Shown: positions 5,941 to 14,191 of the stretch, in pieces
How positions within the stretch are numbered: position 1 is the first letter of the stretch
Layout of the letters: every line of letters begins with the position of its first letter
Source: an uncultured Bacteroidales bacterium
GTDB taxonomy: Bacteria > Bacteroidota > Bacteroidia > Bacteroidales > Bacteroidaceae
Length of the DNA: 20,266 nucleotides
Direction: 5' to 3'
Assembly: GCA_937906165.1 (NCBI GenBank)
Contig: CALCYA010000061.1
Location: 1 to 20,266, forward strand
The notes under the pieces: model-generated
What the model was told of the DNA's origin: nothing
What the model saw: the letters and a program-made list of their open reading frames with translations, nothing else
The model's database searches: none
Program-made: the position numbers and the translations under genes

Positions 5941-8900
5941 ATGACAAAATCACGCATGGCGATATTAATGCTGCTTATCGGCATGACATTCCTCAGTGCA
6001 GGAGCACAGAGCATTAAGGACGGCGACGTATTCCGCCTAGTGAATGTAGCCACCGAAAAGGCAATCACAAACGGCGATGTTGCAGAGCACAACACTTATC
6101 TGAGCGTTGCCGATGTTGACAACGCGTCAAAAGGGCAGGAATGGACATTTGTTTCCCTGTCCGACAAGGAACAGATTTATACACTTTATAACGAAAATTA
6201 CGGTCAGGCTGCCGACATGACCAGCAACCCCGGCAAGCTGTTGCAATGGGAAGGGACATGTAGCGACAACCAGGCTTTTTACGTAAACACCATAGATGAG
6301 GCTGACGGCATTGTACAGTTGCTATACAAGAACGACCATTCATTCGTGCTTCAGGTACAGGATGACGCATCACTTGTCATGGTAAAGGGCGCAAGCGGAG
6401 AATCCACGCATTTCCGTCTGGAGCACATCAGGAACAAGAAGGTCGAGAACCTTCCGGTAATGGGACGTTATTTCATCATACGTGAGAAATCAAGCGGCAA
6501 GGCATTGAACACGCGCGGGAACAATGCGAATGACGCAAGAATATACCTTGACGAATACAAAGAGAGCGGAAAAGCCAATTTCGTATGGCAGTTGCGCCGC
6601 AATGCAAAGAGTGTGGAATATTGCCAACTGTACGGCCCATATTTCAGCAAAGCAATAGATGCAGCTTTGGGCGGCAAGAACTACCCTCTCCTGTGGGACC
6701 CTTCATACAGCAACGCCAACCAGCAGTTGCAATTCATCCCCGTGGAAGGCGAAAAGGGAGTGTACCGCATCAATGCAAAGACAAGCACCACATGGTATGG
6801 CATGAAAGCGGACGGCAGTAACCTCACAATGGTTACAGGCTTTGCAAACGGTTCACTTTTCGAACTTGTTCAGGTATACCCCGATGATGTCCCCATGCCC
6901 AACGTATGGGAGGATGAGACTTTCTTCGGCGAGAACAAAGAGAGCGGTCATGCCACATATATGCCATACTCGTCAACAGAAAAGATGAAGGCCGACGAGC
7001 GTTACGAGTTCCCCTGGATAGAACCGACAAATGCCGAATTCCTGAGCCTCAACGGTACATGGCACCTCAATTGGGTTGAGGACGTCGAAAAACGCCCGGG
7101 CAAGGATGCTTTCTGGGGCGATGACATCGACGTGTCTTCATGGGACAAGATTGAAGTTCCATCATGCCTCGAGATGAACGGCTACGGCGACCCTCTGTAC
7201 ATCAATGTGGAATATGCATTCAACAACAATCCACCGATGATTGAAATGAAAAACGGCCTGATAAATTCAGTAGCATCGTACCGCCGCGACTTTGATCTTC
7301 CAGCAGGATGGGACAGCAAACGTCTATTCCTGCATTTCGACGGAATATACGGAGCTGCCTTTGTCTGGATGAACGGCAAATACGTAGGCTACACCCAAAG
7401 CGGAAACAACGATGCGGAATTTGATGTCACAGAGCATGCACGCGAGGGGAAGAACAATGTATGCGTCCAGGTAATACGTTGGAGTGATGCATCTTATCTC
7501 GAGGGGCAAGACATGTGGCACATGAGCGGTATACACCGCGATGTGTACCTCTTTGCCACACCAAAGACATTCGTGCGTGACCATTATATCACCTCTTCCT
7601 TGGATGCCACAAGCGATTACACTGCCGGTTCAATGAATGTCGCAGTCGAGATGGACAACCGTGACGGCATTGCAACAAGCAAGAGCGTAGAGGTTTCCCT
7701 TGTTGCTCCGGACGGCAGCGAGGTGGCAAGGAAAAGCATTGCGTTCGATTTCGCCGAGGGAGAGAGATCAAAAATTGCCGACTTTACCTTTGACGGGTTG
7801 TCAGCCCTCCTTACATGGACTGCAGAAACACCGAACCTCTACACAGTAGTAGTTGTACAGAAGACCGCAGACGGCAACGAAGAACAAGCATTCTCTACAA
7901 AATATGGTTTCCGCCACATTGAGATAAAGAACGGCCTTGTATATATCAATGGCGAGAGAGTTCTGTTCAAGGGCGCGAACCTGCAGGACACCCATCCTGT
8001 TACAGGCCGTTCGGTAGATGTTGCGACAATGCTGAACGACGTAAAGATGTTCAAGCAGGCAAACATGAACACAGTGCGTACAAGCCACTACCCACGCCAG
8101 GCAAAAATGAATGCAATGTTCGATTACTACGGCATTTATTGCATGGATGAAACCGACCTTGAGTGCCATTACAGTTGGGAGATTGGCAAGGAGACAGGCG
8201 GTATAACCAACGAAGATAGCTGGAGAGCGCAGTATATCGACCGCACCGTACGTATGGTATACCGCGACAGGAATTTCCCGTCTATAATATTCTGGTCACT
8301 CGGCAACGAGAGCGGTGGCGGCAAAAACTTCCAGTACACATATGCAGCAGTCCGTGACCTTGACCCACGACCGATACATTACGAAGGCGCATCACGCGCA
8401 GGAACTGCACATACCGACATATGGTCCGAGATGTACCCGACTTTGACAGACGTGGAAAAGCATGCCAACAACAACTCAAAAGGACAGCCATATTTCATGT
8501 GCGAATATGCCCATGCAATGGGTAATGCTGTAGGAAACCTGCAGGAGTATTGGGATTTGATAGAAAATAGCAAATACGGTATCGGCGGCTGTATCTGGGA
8601 CTGGGCAGACCAGTCAATATATGATGCCGAGGATATAAAGAACGGCAACCTCGAGATCAATGGGATGAACAAATACCGCACCGGGTTCGACTATCCAGGT
8701 CCGCATCAGGGGAACTTTGTGAACAATGGTCTTGTAACCGCCGAACGTGCATGGAGTCCTGAGTTGACTAATGTGAAACATGTATATCAATACATAAAGT
8801 TCATGGCTTACGATGTTGAAAGCCGCAACATCACAATAAAGAACGGCTACGACTTTATCTCTCTGGACAAGTTCTACATGGAGTACTCCGTGCTTCTTGA

Positions 8901-10224
8901 CGGCAAGGTAGTTGAAAATGGCCGACTTGATATGCCAGCTGTTTCACCCGGTGCCGAGGCGACATTGAACATTCCATACAAGACCGAGCCGATCAGCGGC
9001 AAGGAGATGCTCCTGAATATTGAATTGCGTTACAAGGATGAGCAATCCTGGGCCGATGCCGGTTACAGCATTGCAGCCGGACAATACTCTCTCGTCAATC
9101 GCGACACATCTGCCTTTGCCATGAACGCGGACGAGGAGCTGGTCCTAAGCAAAACAGCACAGGGCTATTCTGTAAAAAGTTCAAGAATGGAAATGACATT
9201 CAAGACAGACGGAACCATGCTCTCCTGGAGTGTAGAGGGCAACAAGCTCATGGAGGTAGGTCCCGAATACGGCAACTACCGATGGGTTGAGAACGATAAA
9301 CCAACCGAAACACTCAACCAGTATGCCGTAGGCCCAGGCATCAAATCCAAATCGGCAACATTCAAATTGAGCGAAGACAAGAAACAGGCTATTGTAGAGG
9401 TAAATGCTTCGACATGGTGCAGTGACTACAGATTTGTATACACTATTACAGCCGATGGTGCAATGCTTATCGATGCCTCATATACTGCAACGGTTTCCGA
9501 TGCGCGCCGCATTGGCATGACAATGGAATTCCCGGCACATTTCGAGCAGGTTGAATATTATGCATACGGACCGTTCGAGAACTACGTTGACCGCCGCGGC
9601 GGTTCGTCACTTGGCCGTTACTACACTACGGTAAGCGACATGTTCGAACCATATCCGAAGCCTCAGAGCATGGGCAACCGTGAGGGATTGAGGGACCTGA
9701 TGCTCTTCAGCGAAGAGGAGGAAGTCGGCATCAAGGTACAGACCCGTGGTGATGTGGCATTCTCCCTCTTGCATTACAGCGACGAGCATCTGAAAAGAAC
9801 CGATCATATCTGGGAACTCGAGAAAGGAAATGTATATGCCCATTTTGACTGCTACCAGAAAGGAATAGGAAACGGAAGCTGCGGTAATGTGGTAACTTTA
9901 GACAAGTATCTCATCAAGAATGGTGCAAAATATAACTGTTCACTGCTCTTCACTCCTGTTGTAGGTCTCGAATCAGGCATTGAGGATGTTTTGTCAGAAG
10001 CAATAACATTCAAAGCAGAAGACGGATACATTTATTGCAAAGGTAACATGAAGGCCGGCACCGAACTATCGATATACGACATGGGCGGTGTGCTGCGCTC
10101 GACAAAACGTATTGCAGAGAGCTGCGAAAGCATTGCATTGCCGGTGGTAACATTGCCTCACAGTTCATATATCATTGTCGTAAAAGACAGCAAGGGCATA
10201 AGGACTTTCAAAGCAGTAATCTAA
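5941..10224 (+). CDS. Secreted GH2 beta-galactosidase with N-terminal beta-trefoil domains
   Basis: A 1427-residue exported glycoside hydrolase. A signal peptide ends at about A22-Q23 (AGA|QS). Residues 24-165 and 170-315 look like two ricin-type beta-trefoil modules (QEW and similar motifs). A LacZ-like GH2 enzyme follows: jelly-roll domain about 345-535 (SLNGTWHLNWVEDVE; SGIHRDVYLF), Ig-like domain to about 650, TIM barrel about 655-950 with acid/base E790 in SLGNESG and nucleophile E855 in CEYAHAMGN, a DUF4981-like domain, and a Bgal-small-chain domain about 1058-1340. The catalytic signatures favour beta-galactosidase over beta-glucuronidase or mannosidase. The last 75 residues resemble a Por/T9SS C-terminal sorting domain (SIYDMGGVLRSTKRI ... 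SYIIVVKDSKG). It is about 400 residues longer than E. coli LacZ because of these extra modules. The substrate is probably a host or plant glycan with terminal beta-Gal, which is an inference. GH84 follows 64 bases downstream. Confidence 0.93.
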   Translation: MTKSRMAILMLLIGMTFLSAGAQSIKDGDVFRLVNVATEKAITNGDVAEHNTYLSVADVDNASKGQEWTFVSLSDKEQIYTLYNENYGQAADMTSNPGKLLQWEGTCSDNQAFYVNTIDEADGIVQLLYKNDHSFVLQVQDDASLVMVKGASGESTHFRLEHIRNKKVENLPVMGRYFIIREKSSGKALNTRGNNANDARIYLDEYKESGKANFVWQLRRNAKSVEYCQLYGPYFSKAIDAALGGKNYPLLWDPSYSNANQQLQFIPVEGEKGVYRINAKTSTTWYGMKADGSNLTMVTGFANGSLFELVQVYPDDVPMPNVWEDETFFGENKESGHATYMPYSSTEKMKADERYEFPWIEPTNAEFLSLNGTWHLNWVEDVEKRPGKDAFWGDDIDVSSWDKIEVPSCLEMNGYGDPLYINVEYAFNNNPPMIEMKNGLINSVASYRRDFDLPAGWDSKRLFLHFDGIYGAAFVWMNGKYVGYTQSGNNDAEFDVTEHAREGKNNVCVQVIRWSDASYLEGQDMWHMSGIHRDVYLFATPKTFVRDHYITSSLDATSDYTAGSMNVAVEMDNRDGIATSKSVEVSLVAPDGSEVARKSIAFDFAEGERSKIADFTFDGLSALLTWTAETPNLYTVVVVQKTADGNEEQAFSTKYGFRHIEIKNGLVYINGERVLFKGANLQDTHPVTGRSVDVATMLNDVKMFKQANMNTVRTSHYPRQAKMNAMFDYYGIYCMDETDLECHYSWEIGKETGGITNEDSWRAQYIDRTVRMVYRDRNFPSIIFWSLGNESGGGKNFQYTYAAVRDLDPRPIHYEGASRAGTAHTDIWSEMYPTLTDVEKHANNNSKGQPYFMCEYAHAMGNAVGNLQEYWDLIENSKYGIGGCIWDWADQSIYDAEDIKNGNLEINGMNKYRTGFDYPGPHQGNFVNNGLVTAERAWSPELTNVKHVYQYIKFMAYDVESRNITIKNGYDFISLDKFYMEYSVLLDGKVVENGRLDMPAVSPGAEATLNIPYKTEPISGKEMLLNIELRYKDEQSWADAGYSIAAGQYSLVNRDTSAFAMNADEELVLSKTAQGYSVKSSRMEMTFKTDGTMLSWSVEGNKLMEVGPEYGNYRWVENDKPTETLNQYAVGPGIKSKSATFKLSEDKKQAIVEVNASTWCSDYRFVYTITADGAMLIDASYTATVSDARRIGMTMEFPAHFEQVEYYAYGPFENYVDRRGGSSLGRYYTTVSDMFEPYPKPQSMGNREGLRDLMLFSEEEEVGIKVQTRGDVAFSLLHYSDEHLKRTDHIWELEKGNVYAHFDCYQKGIGNGSCGNVVTLDKYLIKNGAKYNCSLLFTPVVGLESGIEDVLSEAITFKAEDGYIYCKGNMKAGTELSIYDMGGVLRSTKRIAESCESIALPVVTLPHSSYIIVVKDSKGIRTFKAVI

Positions 10225-10288
10225 GGATATACGGTACAATACAGAGATTAACGATAAGATAACACCCATTTAAAGCAGGAAACATATT

Positions 10289-13204
10289 ATGGTCAAAAAA
10301 ATCAACAAAGCATTTCTTGCAGTGGCAATACTGTCCGGAGCAATGGTTCCTAAAGTATCCGATGCACAGACGACCGACATCTACCCCGTTCCACAATCGA
10401 TACAATGGAGCGAGCAGGTTGCTTTCAGCAACGATGTCTCATACACTATTACAGGAGAAACCACTGCCGACGCCGATGCCGTTAACCTGTTCAAGGATAA
10501 TTTCAGCACAGACGGCGGTGCGGTTGAGGTAATCATCGGCGAACGTGGCGACGAAGCCGTGGCCGCATACGAGAGCCTCATCCCACAGAAAGACGAAGGT
10601 TACTACCTTACAGTAGAGAACGGGAAGGTGATCATTGCCGGAAATGACGGCAGCGGTACATTCTACGGAGTACAGACATACCTGCAGATAGCCTCACAGC
10701 CAAGCATCATGGGAGTCACCGTTACTGACTACCCGAGCGTCCCGCAGCGCGGACTCGTAGAGGGATACTACGGCAACCCTTACAGCGAGGCAGACAGAAT
10801 GGGCCTTTTCAAGATGTTCGGCCGACAGAAGATGAACGTATACATCTACGGACCAAAGGATGACGTATACCACAAGGACCGTTGGCGCGAGAACTACCCT
10901 GCCGCACAGGCCGCGAAGATCAAGGAGTACGTGAACGCCGCCAAAGCCAACAAGGTGGAGTTCGTGTGGGCAATCCACCCTGGCAACGATATACAGTGGA
11001 ACAAGACCGACAGTGTGAATATAGTAAACAAGCTCAAATCAATGTACAACCTTGGCGTGCGCACCTTTGCGGTATTCTTTGACGACGTCTGGGGCGGTGA
11101 AGGCACAAGAGGCGACAAGCAGGCAATGCTCATGAACTACATAACCGATGAGCTCAATGCAGCATTCCCCGACATAAACCCCTGCATCATCTGCCCCACA
11201 CAGTACAACCGTGGATGGTCAAGCGGAGACTACCTCACCACCCTCGGCAGCAAGATGAACAAGGATGTACGCATAATGTGGACAGGAAACTCAGTCGTAG
11301 ACATGATAAACAAGAGCGACATGACCTGGATCAACGGACAGATAGGCCGCAAAGCATATATCTGGCTCAACTATCCTGTAACAGACTACTGTATCAACCA
11401 CCTGCTCATGGGCCCCACATACGGCAATGACCTTGACATAGCCGACATGCTCTCAGGTTTCACCGCAAACCCGATGGAGTATGCCGAGGCATCTAAAGTT
11501 TCGCTTTTCAGCATCGGCGACTATAACTGGAACATGCCCGCATACGATGCCGACGCATCGTGGGAGGCAGCCATAAAATACCTTATGCCGAACAACAGCG
11601 AAGCATTCCGTTTCTTCTGCGAGAACAACGTGGACCTGGGCTCTACAGTACACGGATTACGCCGCACCAACGAGTCGCCCGAGTTCGTCAAGGCGAAACA
11701 GCTCTACGACAGCAAGATTGCCGCAGGCGACAAGATTGCAGCTTATGCAGCCGTAGGCGAGCAGTTCACCAAGCTCGTCACGACATCCGAGGCACTCATG
11801 GCTGCAGACGAAAGCAAGGCGCTCATTGAAGAGATAAAGCCTTGGCTGCTCTGTGCAAAGTATCTTGGCCAAAGGGGAGAATGCATAGTTGAGATGGCCA
11901 ATGCCCTTTCAAACGAAGAGCCCGAGACTTTTATCGACAGCTATCTACGCTACAAGGAGTGCAACGATGCACAGGCGGCACTGCGTTCACGCGACTACAG
12001 CGGTTCGCTCAAGACTGCCACACCTGCAGTGGGAACTGTACACATTGAGCCATTCATCAAGAACGCGTTGGGCGAACTCGTTGCCGAATACAAGGAGAAG
12101 CACGACTACCGCACCGACGTATTCCCCGCACAGGTGCTTGAAAACGGCACATACTACATCAAGTACAACGGCAAATACCTCACCAACAACAGGCCAAACG
12201 TCGCAAGCAGTGTTCCACTGTTCCAGGCAGCCACCGACACCATCCGTCCACAGCGCCAGGAGTGGAAGATAAGCCTTGACCCAAGCACCAACCGCTACAA
12301 GATCATAAATCTTGAGGACGGACGCTATCTAAACGAGAATGGAATCTTCACCGTAAGCGACGAGACCAACCCGTACGAAGCCGTATGGCACACATACGAG
12401 ATAACCCTGTCGGCAAACGGCAAATACGCGATACAGAACAGCGGAAGTGCCGGTACAAAGTTCTGGAGCGTAACAGGCACACGCATACAGCAGAGCAGCT
12501 CAAGCGATGCCCTACCCGACAAATATATCTTTGATATCATCCCTTTGGGCGGAGAGGCCAAGAGCACCCTCATTGACGGGGAGGCTGTCTACTACATCAA
12601 GGATGGAGAGCGCTACCTGACAAACCAGAATGTAAAAGGCAGCGGTGGCACTCCGAAATTCAAGGAGATGACAACTCCCGGAACTGCACAGGAGTGGAAA
12701 ATCACGATTGATGCAAGCGGCAAGAACTGCTACAAGATTACCAGCAATGCCGACAGCCGCTACCTTAACGAGTATGGAGTATTCGGTACAAACCAGTACT
12801 ACAGCGACTGGAACACCTATCTGCTCACCACTATGGACGGCAAGTGGTCTATTGCATGGACCCAGTCTGCAACAAAGAACGGTGTGCAATACATAGTCGT
12901 TTCGGATGACCGTCTCGAGGCCAAGAGCATCGACCGTGCCAACAGTTACACGGTAAGCTTTGTAAAGAAAGGTGGAGATACCTCAATTGGCGAAGTTTCC
13001 GGTGACAAAACAGTTGTTATAGAAGACGGCAAACTCATTCTGCCCACAGGCACTGTTTCTGCAGCCGTATACACCATTGATGGCAGATTGGTTGTCGAAA
13101 GCAACAATGCCGTCGCAAACATTTCAGAGTTGCCCGCAGGCATATATATTGCAATAGCGGATGGACCTGAAGGGAAAATTTCGTTCAAGATTGTTGTAAA
13201 ATAA
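10289..13204 (+). CDS. Secreted GH84 beta-N-acetylglucosaminidase with C-terminal beta-trefoil repeats
   Basis: A 971-residue exported enzyme. The signal peptide ends at about A26-Q27 (SDA|QT). A GH20b-like domain (about 28-145) precedes the GH84 barrel (about 150-435), which begins RGLVEGYYGNPY. The catalytic aspartate pair D265-D266 sits in FFDDVWGGEG. Further active-site residues known from the Bacteroides thetaiotaomicron GH84 are kept: Y306, N361, D366 and N394. Substrate-assisted removal of beta-GlcNAc is the expected reaction. A helical region follows, then two tandem beta-trefoil-like repeats (about 618-754 and 765-900) with matching YYIK...YLTN, QEWKI and RYLNE motifs. Residues 905-971 resemble a Por/T9SS C-terminal domain (VYTIDGRLV ... 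LPAGIYIAIA). An AGGAA sits eight bases before the ATG. With the upstream beta-galactosidase it could trim Gal-GlcNAc units; this pairing is inferred from co-location. Confidence 0.94.
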   Translation: MVKKINKAFLAVAILSGAMVPKVSDAQTTDIYPVPQSIQWSEQVAFSNDVSYTITGETTADADAVNLFKDNFSTDGGAVEVIIGERGDEAVAAYESLIPQKDEGYYLTVENGKVIIAGNDGSGTFYGVQTYLQIASQPSIMGVTVTDYPSVPQRGLVEGYYGNPYSEADRMGLFKMFGRQKMNVYIYGPKDDVYHKDRWRENYPAAQAAKIKEYVNAAKANKVEFVWAIHPGNDIQWNKTDSVNIVNKLKSMYNLGVRTFAVFFDDVWGGEGTRGDKQAMLMNYITDELNAAFPDINPCIICPTQYNRGWSSGDYLTTLGSKMNKDVRIMWTGNSVVDMINKSDMTWINGQIGRKAYIWLNYPVTDYCINHLLMGPTYGNDLDIADMLSGFTANPMEYAEASKVSLFSIGDYNWNMPAYDADASWEAAIKYLMPNNSEAFRFFCENNVDLGSTVHGLRRTNESPEFVKAKQLYDSKIAAGDKIAAYAAVGEQFTKLVTTSEALMAADESKALIEEIKPWLLCAKYLGQRGECIVEMANALSNEEPETFIDSYLRYKECNDAQAALRSRDYSGSLKTATPAVGTVHIEPFIKNALGELVAEYKEKHDYRTDVFPAQVLENGTYYIKYNGKYLTNNRPNVASSVPLFQAATDTIRPQRQEWKISLDPSTNRYKIINLEDGRYLNENGIFTVSDETNPYEAVWHTYEITLSANGKYAIQNSGSAGTKFWSVTGTRIQQSSSSDALPDKYIFDIIPLGGEAKSTLIDGEAVYYIKDGERYLTNQNVKGSGGTPKFKEMTTPGTAQEWKITIDASGKNCYKITSNADSRYLNEYGVFGTNQYYSDWNTYLLTTMDGKWSIAWTQSATKNGVQYIVVSDDRLEAKSIDRANSYTVSFVKKGGDTSIGEVSGDKTVVIEDGKLILPTGTVSAAVYTIDGRLVVESNNAVANISELPAGIYIAIADGPEGKISFKIVVK

Positions 13205-13219
13205 ACAAAAAGACAGATT

Positions 13220-13924
13220 ATGGATAATAGCACATCACCGGTTCTATTGGATAGGAAGAAAAGCGCATTGTTGTCGGTATTCCGCAAGGTATATGTATGG
13301 ATGACGCTCGCCCTATGCATCACCGGCCTTACAGCAATGGTTGTCGCAAACAATGACAGGATCATTTATGAATTGCTGCAGAACAGTCTGCTGTTCTGGG
13401 GAATCATCATCGCAGAGCTGGTACTTGTATTTGTGATTTCAGGTATGGTTGCAAGACTATCTATGACCACAGCCACCCTGCTATTCATACTCTACTCCGT
13501 GTTGAACGGCGTGACGATGTCATTGATCTTTCTGGCTTACACAGAATCAACGATAGCATCCACATTCTTTATCACAGCCGGTACTTTCGGAGCATTGAGT
13601 CTCTATGGCTACATGACCAAGAAAGACCTCTCTTCGTGGGGCAGCATACTTGGCATGGCACTACTTGGACTTATAATCGCATCGGTTGTAAATGCCTTTA
13701 TGGAGAGTGACACCCTTTACTGGATTATCAGCTATGTAGGCGTCCTGCTTTTTGTGGGACTTACCGTATATGACACCCAGAAGATAAAGAGAGCCATAAT
13801 GGACCCGGACAACGAGGTCGATGACAATCTCCACAAGATTGCGTTGTTGGGAGCACTGTCACTGTACCTTGATTTCATCAACCTGTTCCTGTATATGCTC
13901 CGCATAATGGGCGACCGCGATTGA
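13220..13924 (+). CDS. BI-1/YccA (Bax inhibitor-1) family membrane protein
   Basis: A 234-residue integral membrane protein with about seven hydrophobic helices, first at residues 26-43 and last at about 209-228. Family motifs are the YVWMTLALCITGLTA helix, AGTFGALSLYGYMTKKDL, GLTVYDTQKIK and the final LGALSLYLDFINLFLYMLRI. The two conserved acidic residues of the family pore are probably D185 (in YDTQ) and D218 (in YLDFINLF). Bacterial members such as YetJ form a pH-sensitive calcium leak, and YccA/YbhL-like members interact with FtsH in E. coli; neither role is proven for this protein. It starts 15 bases after the GH84 stop and ends 13 bases before a hairpin, so it is probably the last gene of the glycosidase transcript even though its function looks unrelated. 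Length is typical. Confidence 0.93.
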   Translation: MDNSTSPVLLDRKKSALLSVFRKVYVWMTLALCITGLTAMVVANNDRIIYELLQNSLLFWGIIIAELVLVFVISGMVARLSMTTATLLFILYSVLNGVTMSLIFLAYTESTIASTFFITAGTFGALSLYGYMTKKDLSSWGSILGMALLGLIIASVVNAFMESDTLYWIISYVGVLLFVGLTVYDTQKIKRAIMDPDNEVDDNLHKIALLGALSLYLDFINLFLYMLRIMGDRD

Positions 13925-13937
13925 CACCAGACAACAA

Positions 13938-13981
13938 TACACAGCAGAGCGGAGCCACTCATAGCTCCGCTCTGCTGTGTA
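13938..13981 (+). terminator. 18-bp perfect hairpin after the BI-1 gene
   Basis: Arms 13938-13955 and 13964-13981 are perfectly complementary around the eight-base loop CACTCATA. The core is GC-rich (CAGAGCGGAGC). It starts 13 bases after the BI-1 stop. No T-tract follows (AAGGGCCCTC), so it may terminate inefficiently or act mainly as an mRNA 3'-end stabiliser. Confidence 0.75.
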
Positions 13982-14025
13982 AAGGGCCCTCCTTGAAGAT
14001 GTTATGTTTTTTAGATTTATTACAT

Positions 14026-14045
14026 ATTACTTGTTAATAAGTAAT
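14026..14045. repeat. AT-rich palindrome upstream of the parAB promoter
   Basis: Arms ATTACTT (14026-14032) and AAGTAAT (14039-14045) flank GTTAAT. It ends about 35 bases upstream of the -7 box of parA, a position suitable for an operator or upstream element. The surrounding 14000-14080 stretch is very AT-rich and has no gene. Chance occurrence in AT-rich DNA cannot be excluded. Confidence 0.35.
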
Positions 14046-14080
14046 TGATAAATAATAAATATACATTCTGTTTTTTTTAC

Positions 14081-14088
14081 TACCTTTG
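14081..14088 (+). promoter_or_regulatory. -7 box of the parA-parB-DUF5683-mltD-rel operon
   Basis: TACCTTTG is an exact match to the Bacteroidota -7 consensus and follows a run of eight T residues (14071-14078). No TTTG is present at the usual -33 distance. Initiation near 14095 would place the start just before a branched RNA structure and about 97 bases before parA. Confidence 0.6.
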
Positions 14089-14097
14089 CCGAATAAT

Positions 14098-14167
14098 AGA
14101 ATGCGTCATTACACCCGTATGCGGGCCAACAGAAAATGGAGGCCGACAAGGCCACACAACGCATTCT
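14098..14167 (+). other. Branched 5' leader structure before parA
   Basis: A closing stem of nine Watson-Crick pairs (14098-14106 with 14159-14167) encloses two small hairpins: CCCG/CGGG around TATG (14114-14125) and GGCC/GGCC around GACAA (14141-14153). The whole could fold as a three-way junction right at the predicted 5' end of the operon mRNA. GGCC occurs three times (14124, 14141, 14150), so alternative pairings are possible. I do not recognise it as a known RNA family. It may be a regulatory leader or a 5' stabilising element. Confidence 0.4.
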
Positions 14168-14191
14168 GCAAACTAAACGGGAAAGAAAATA

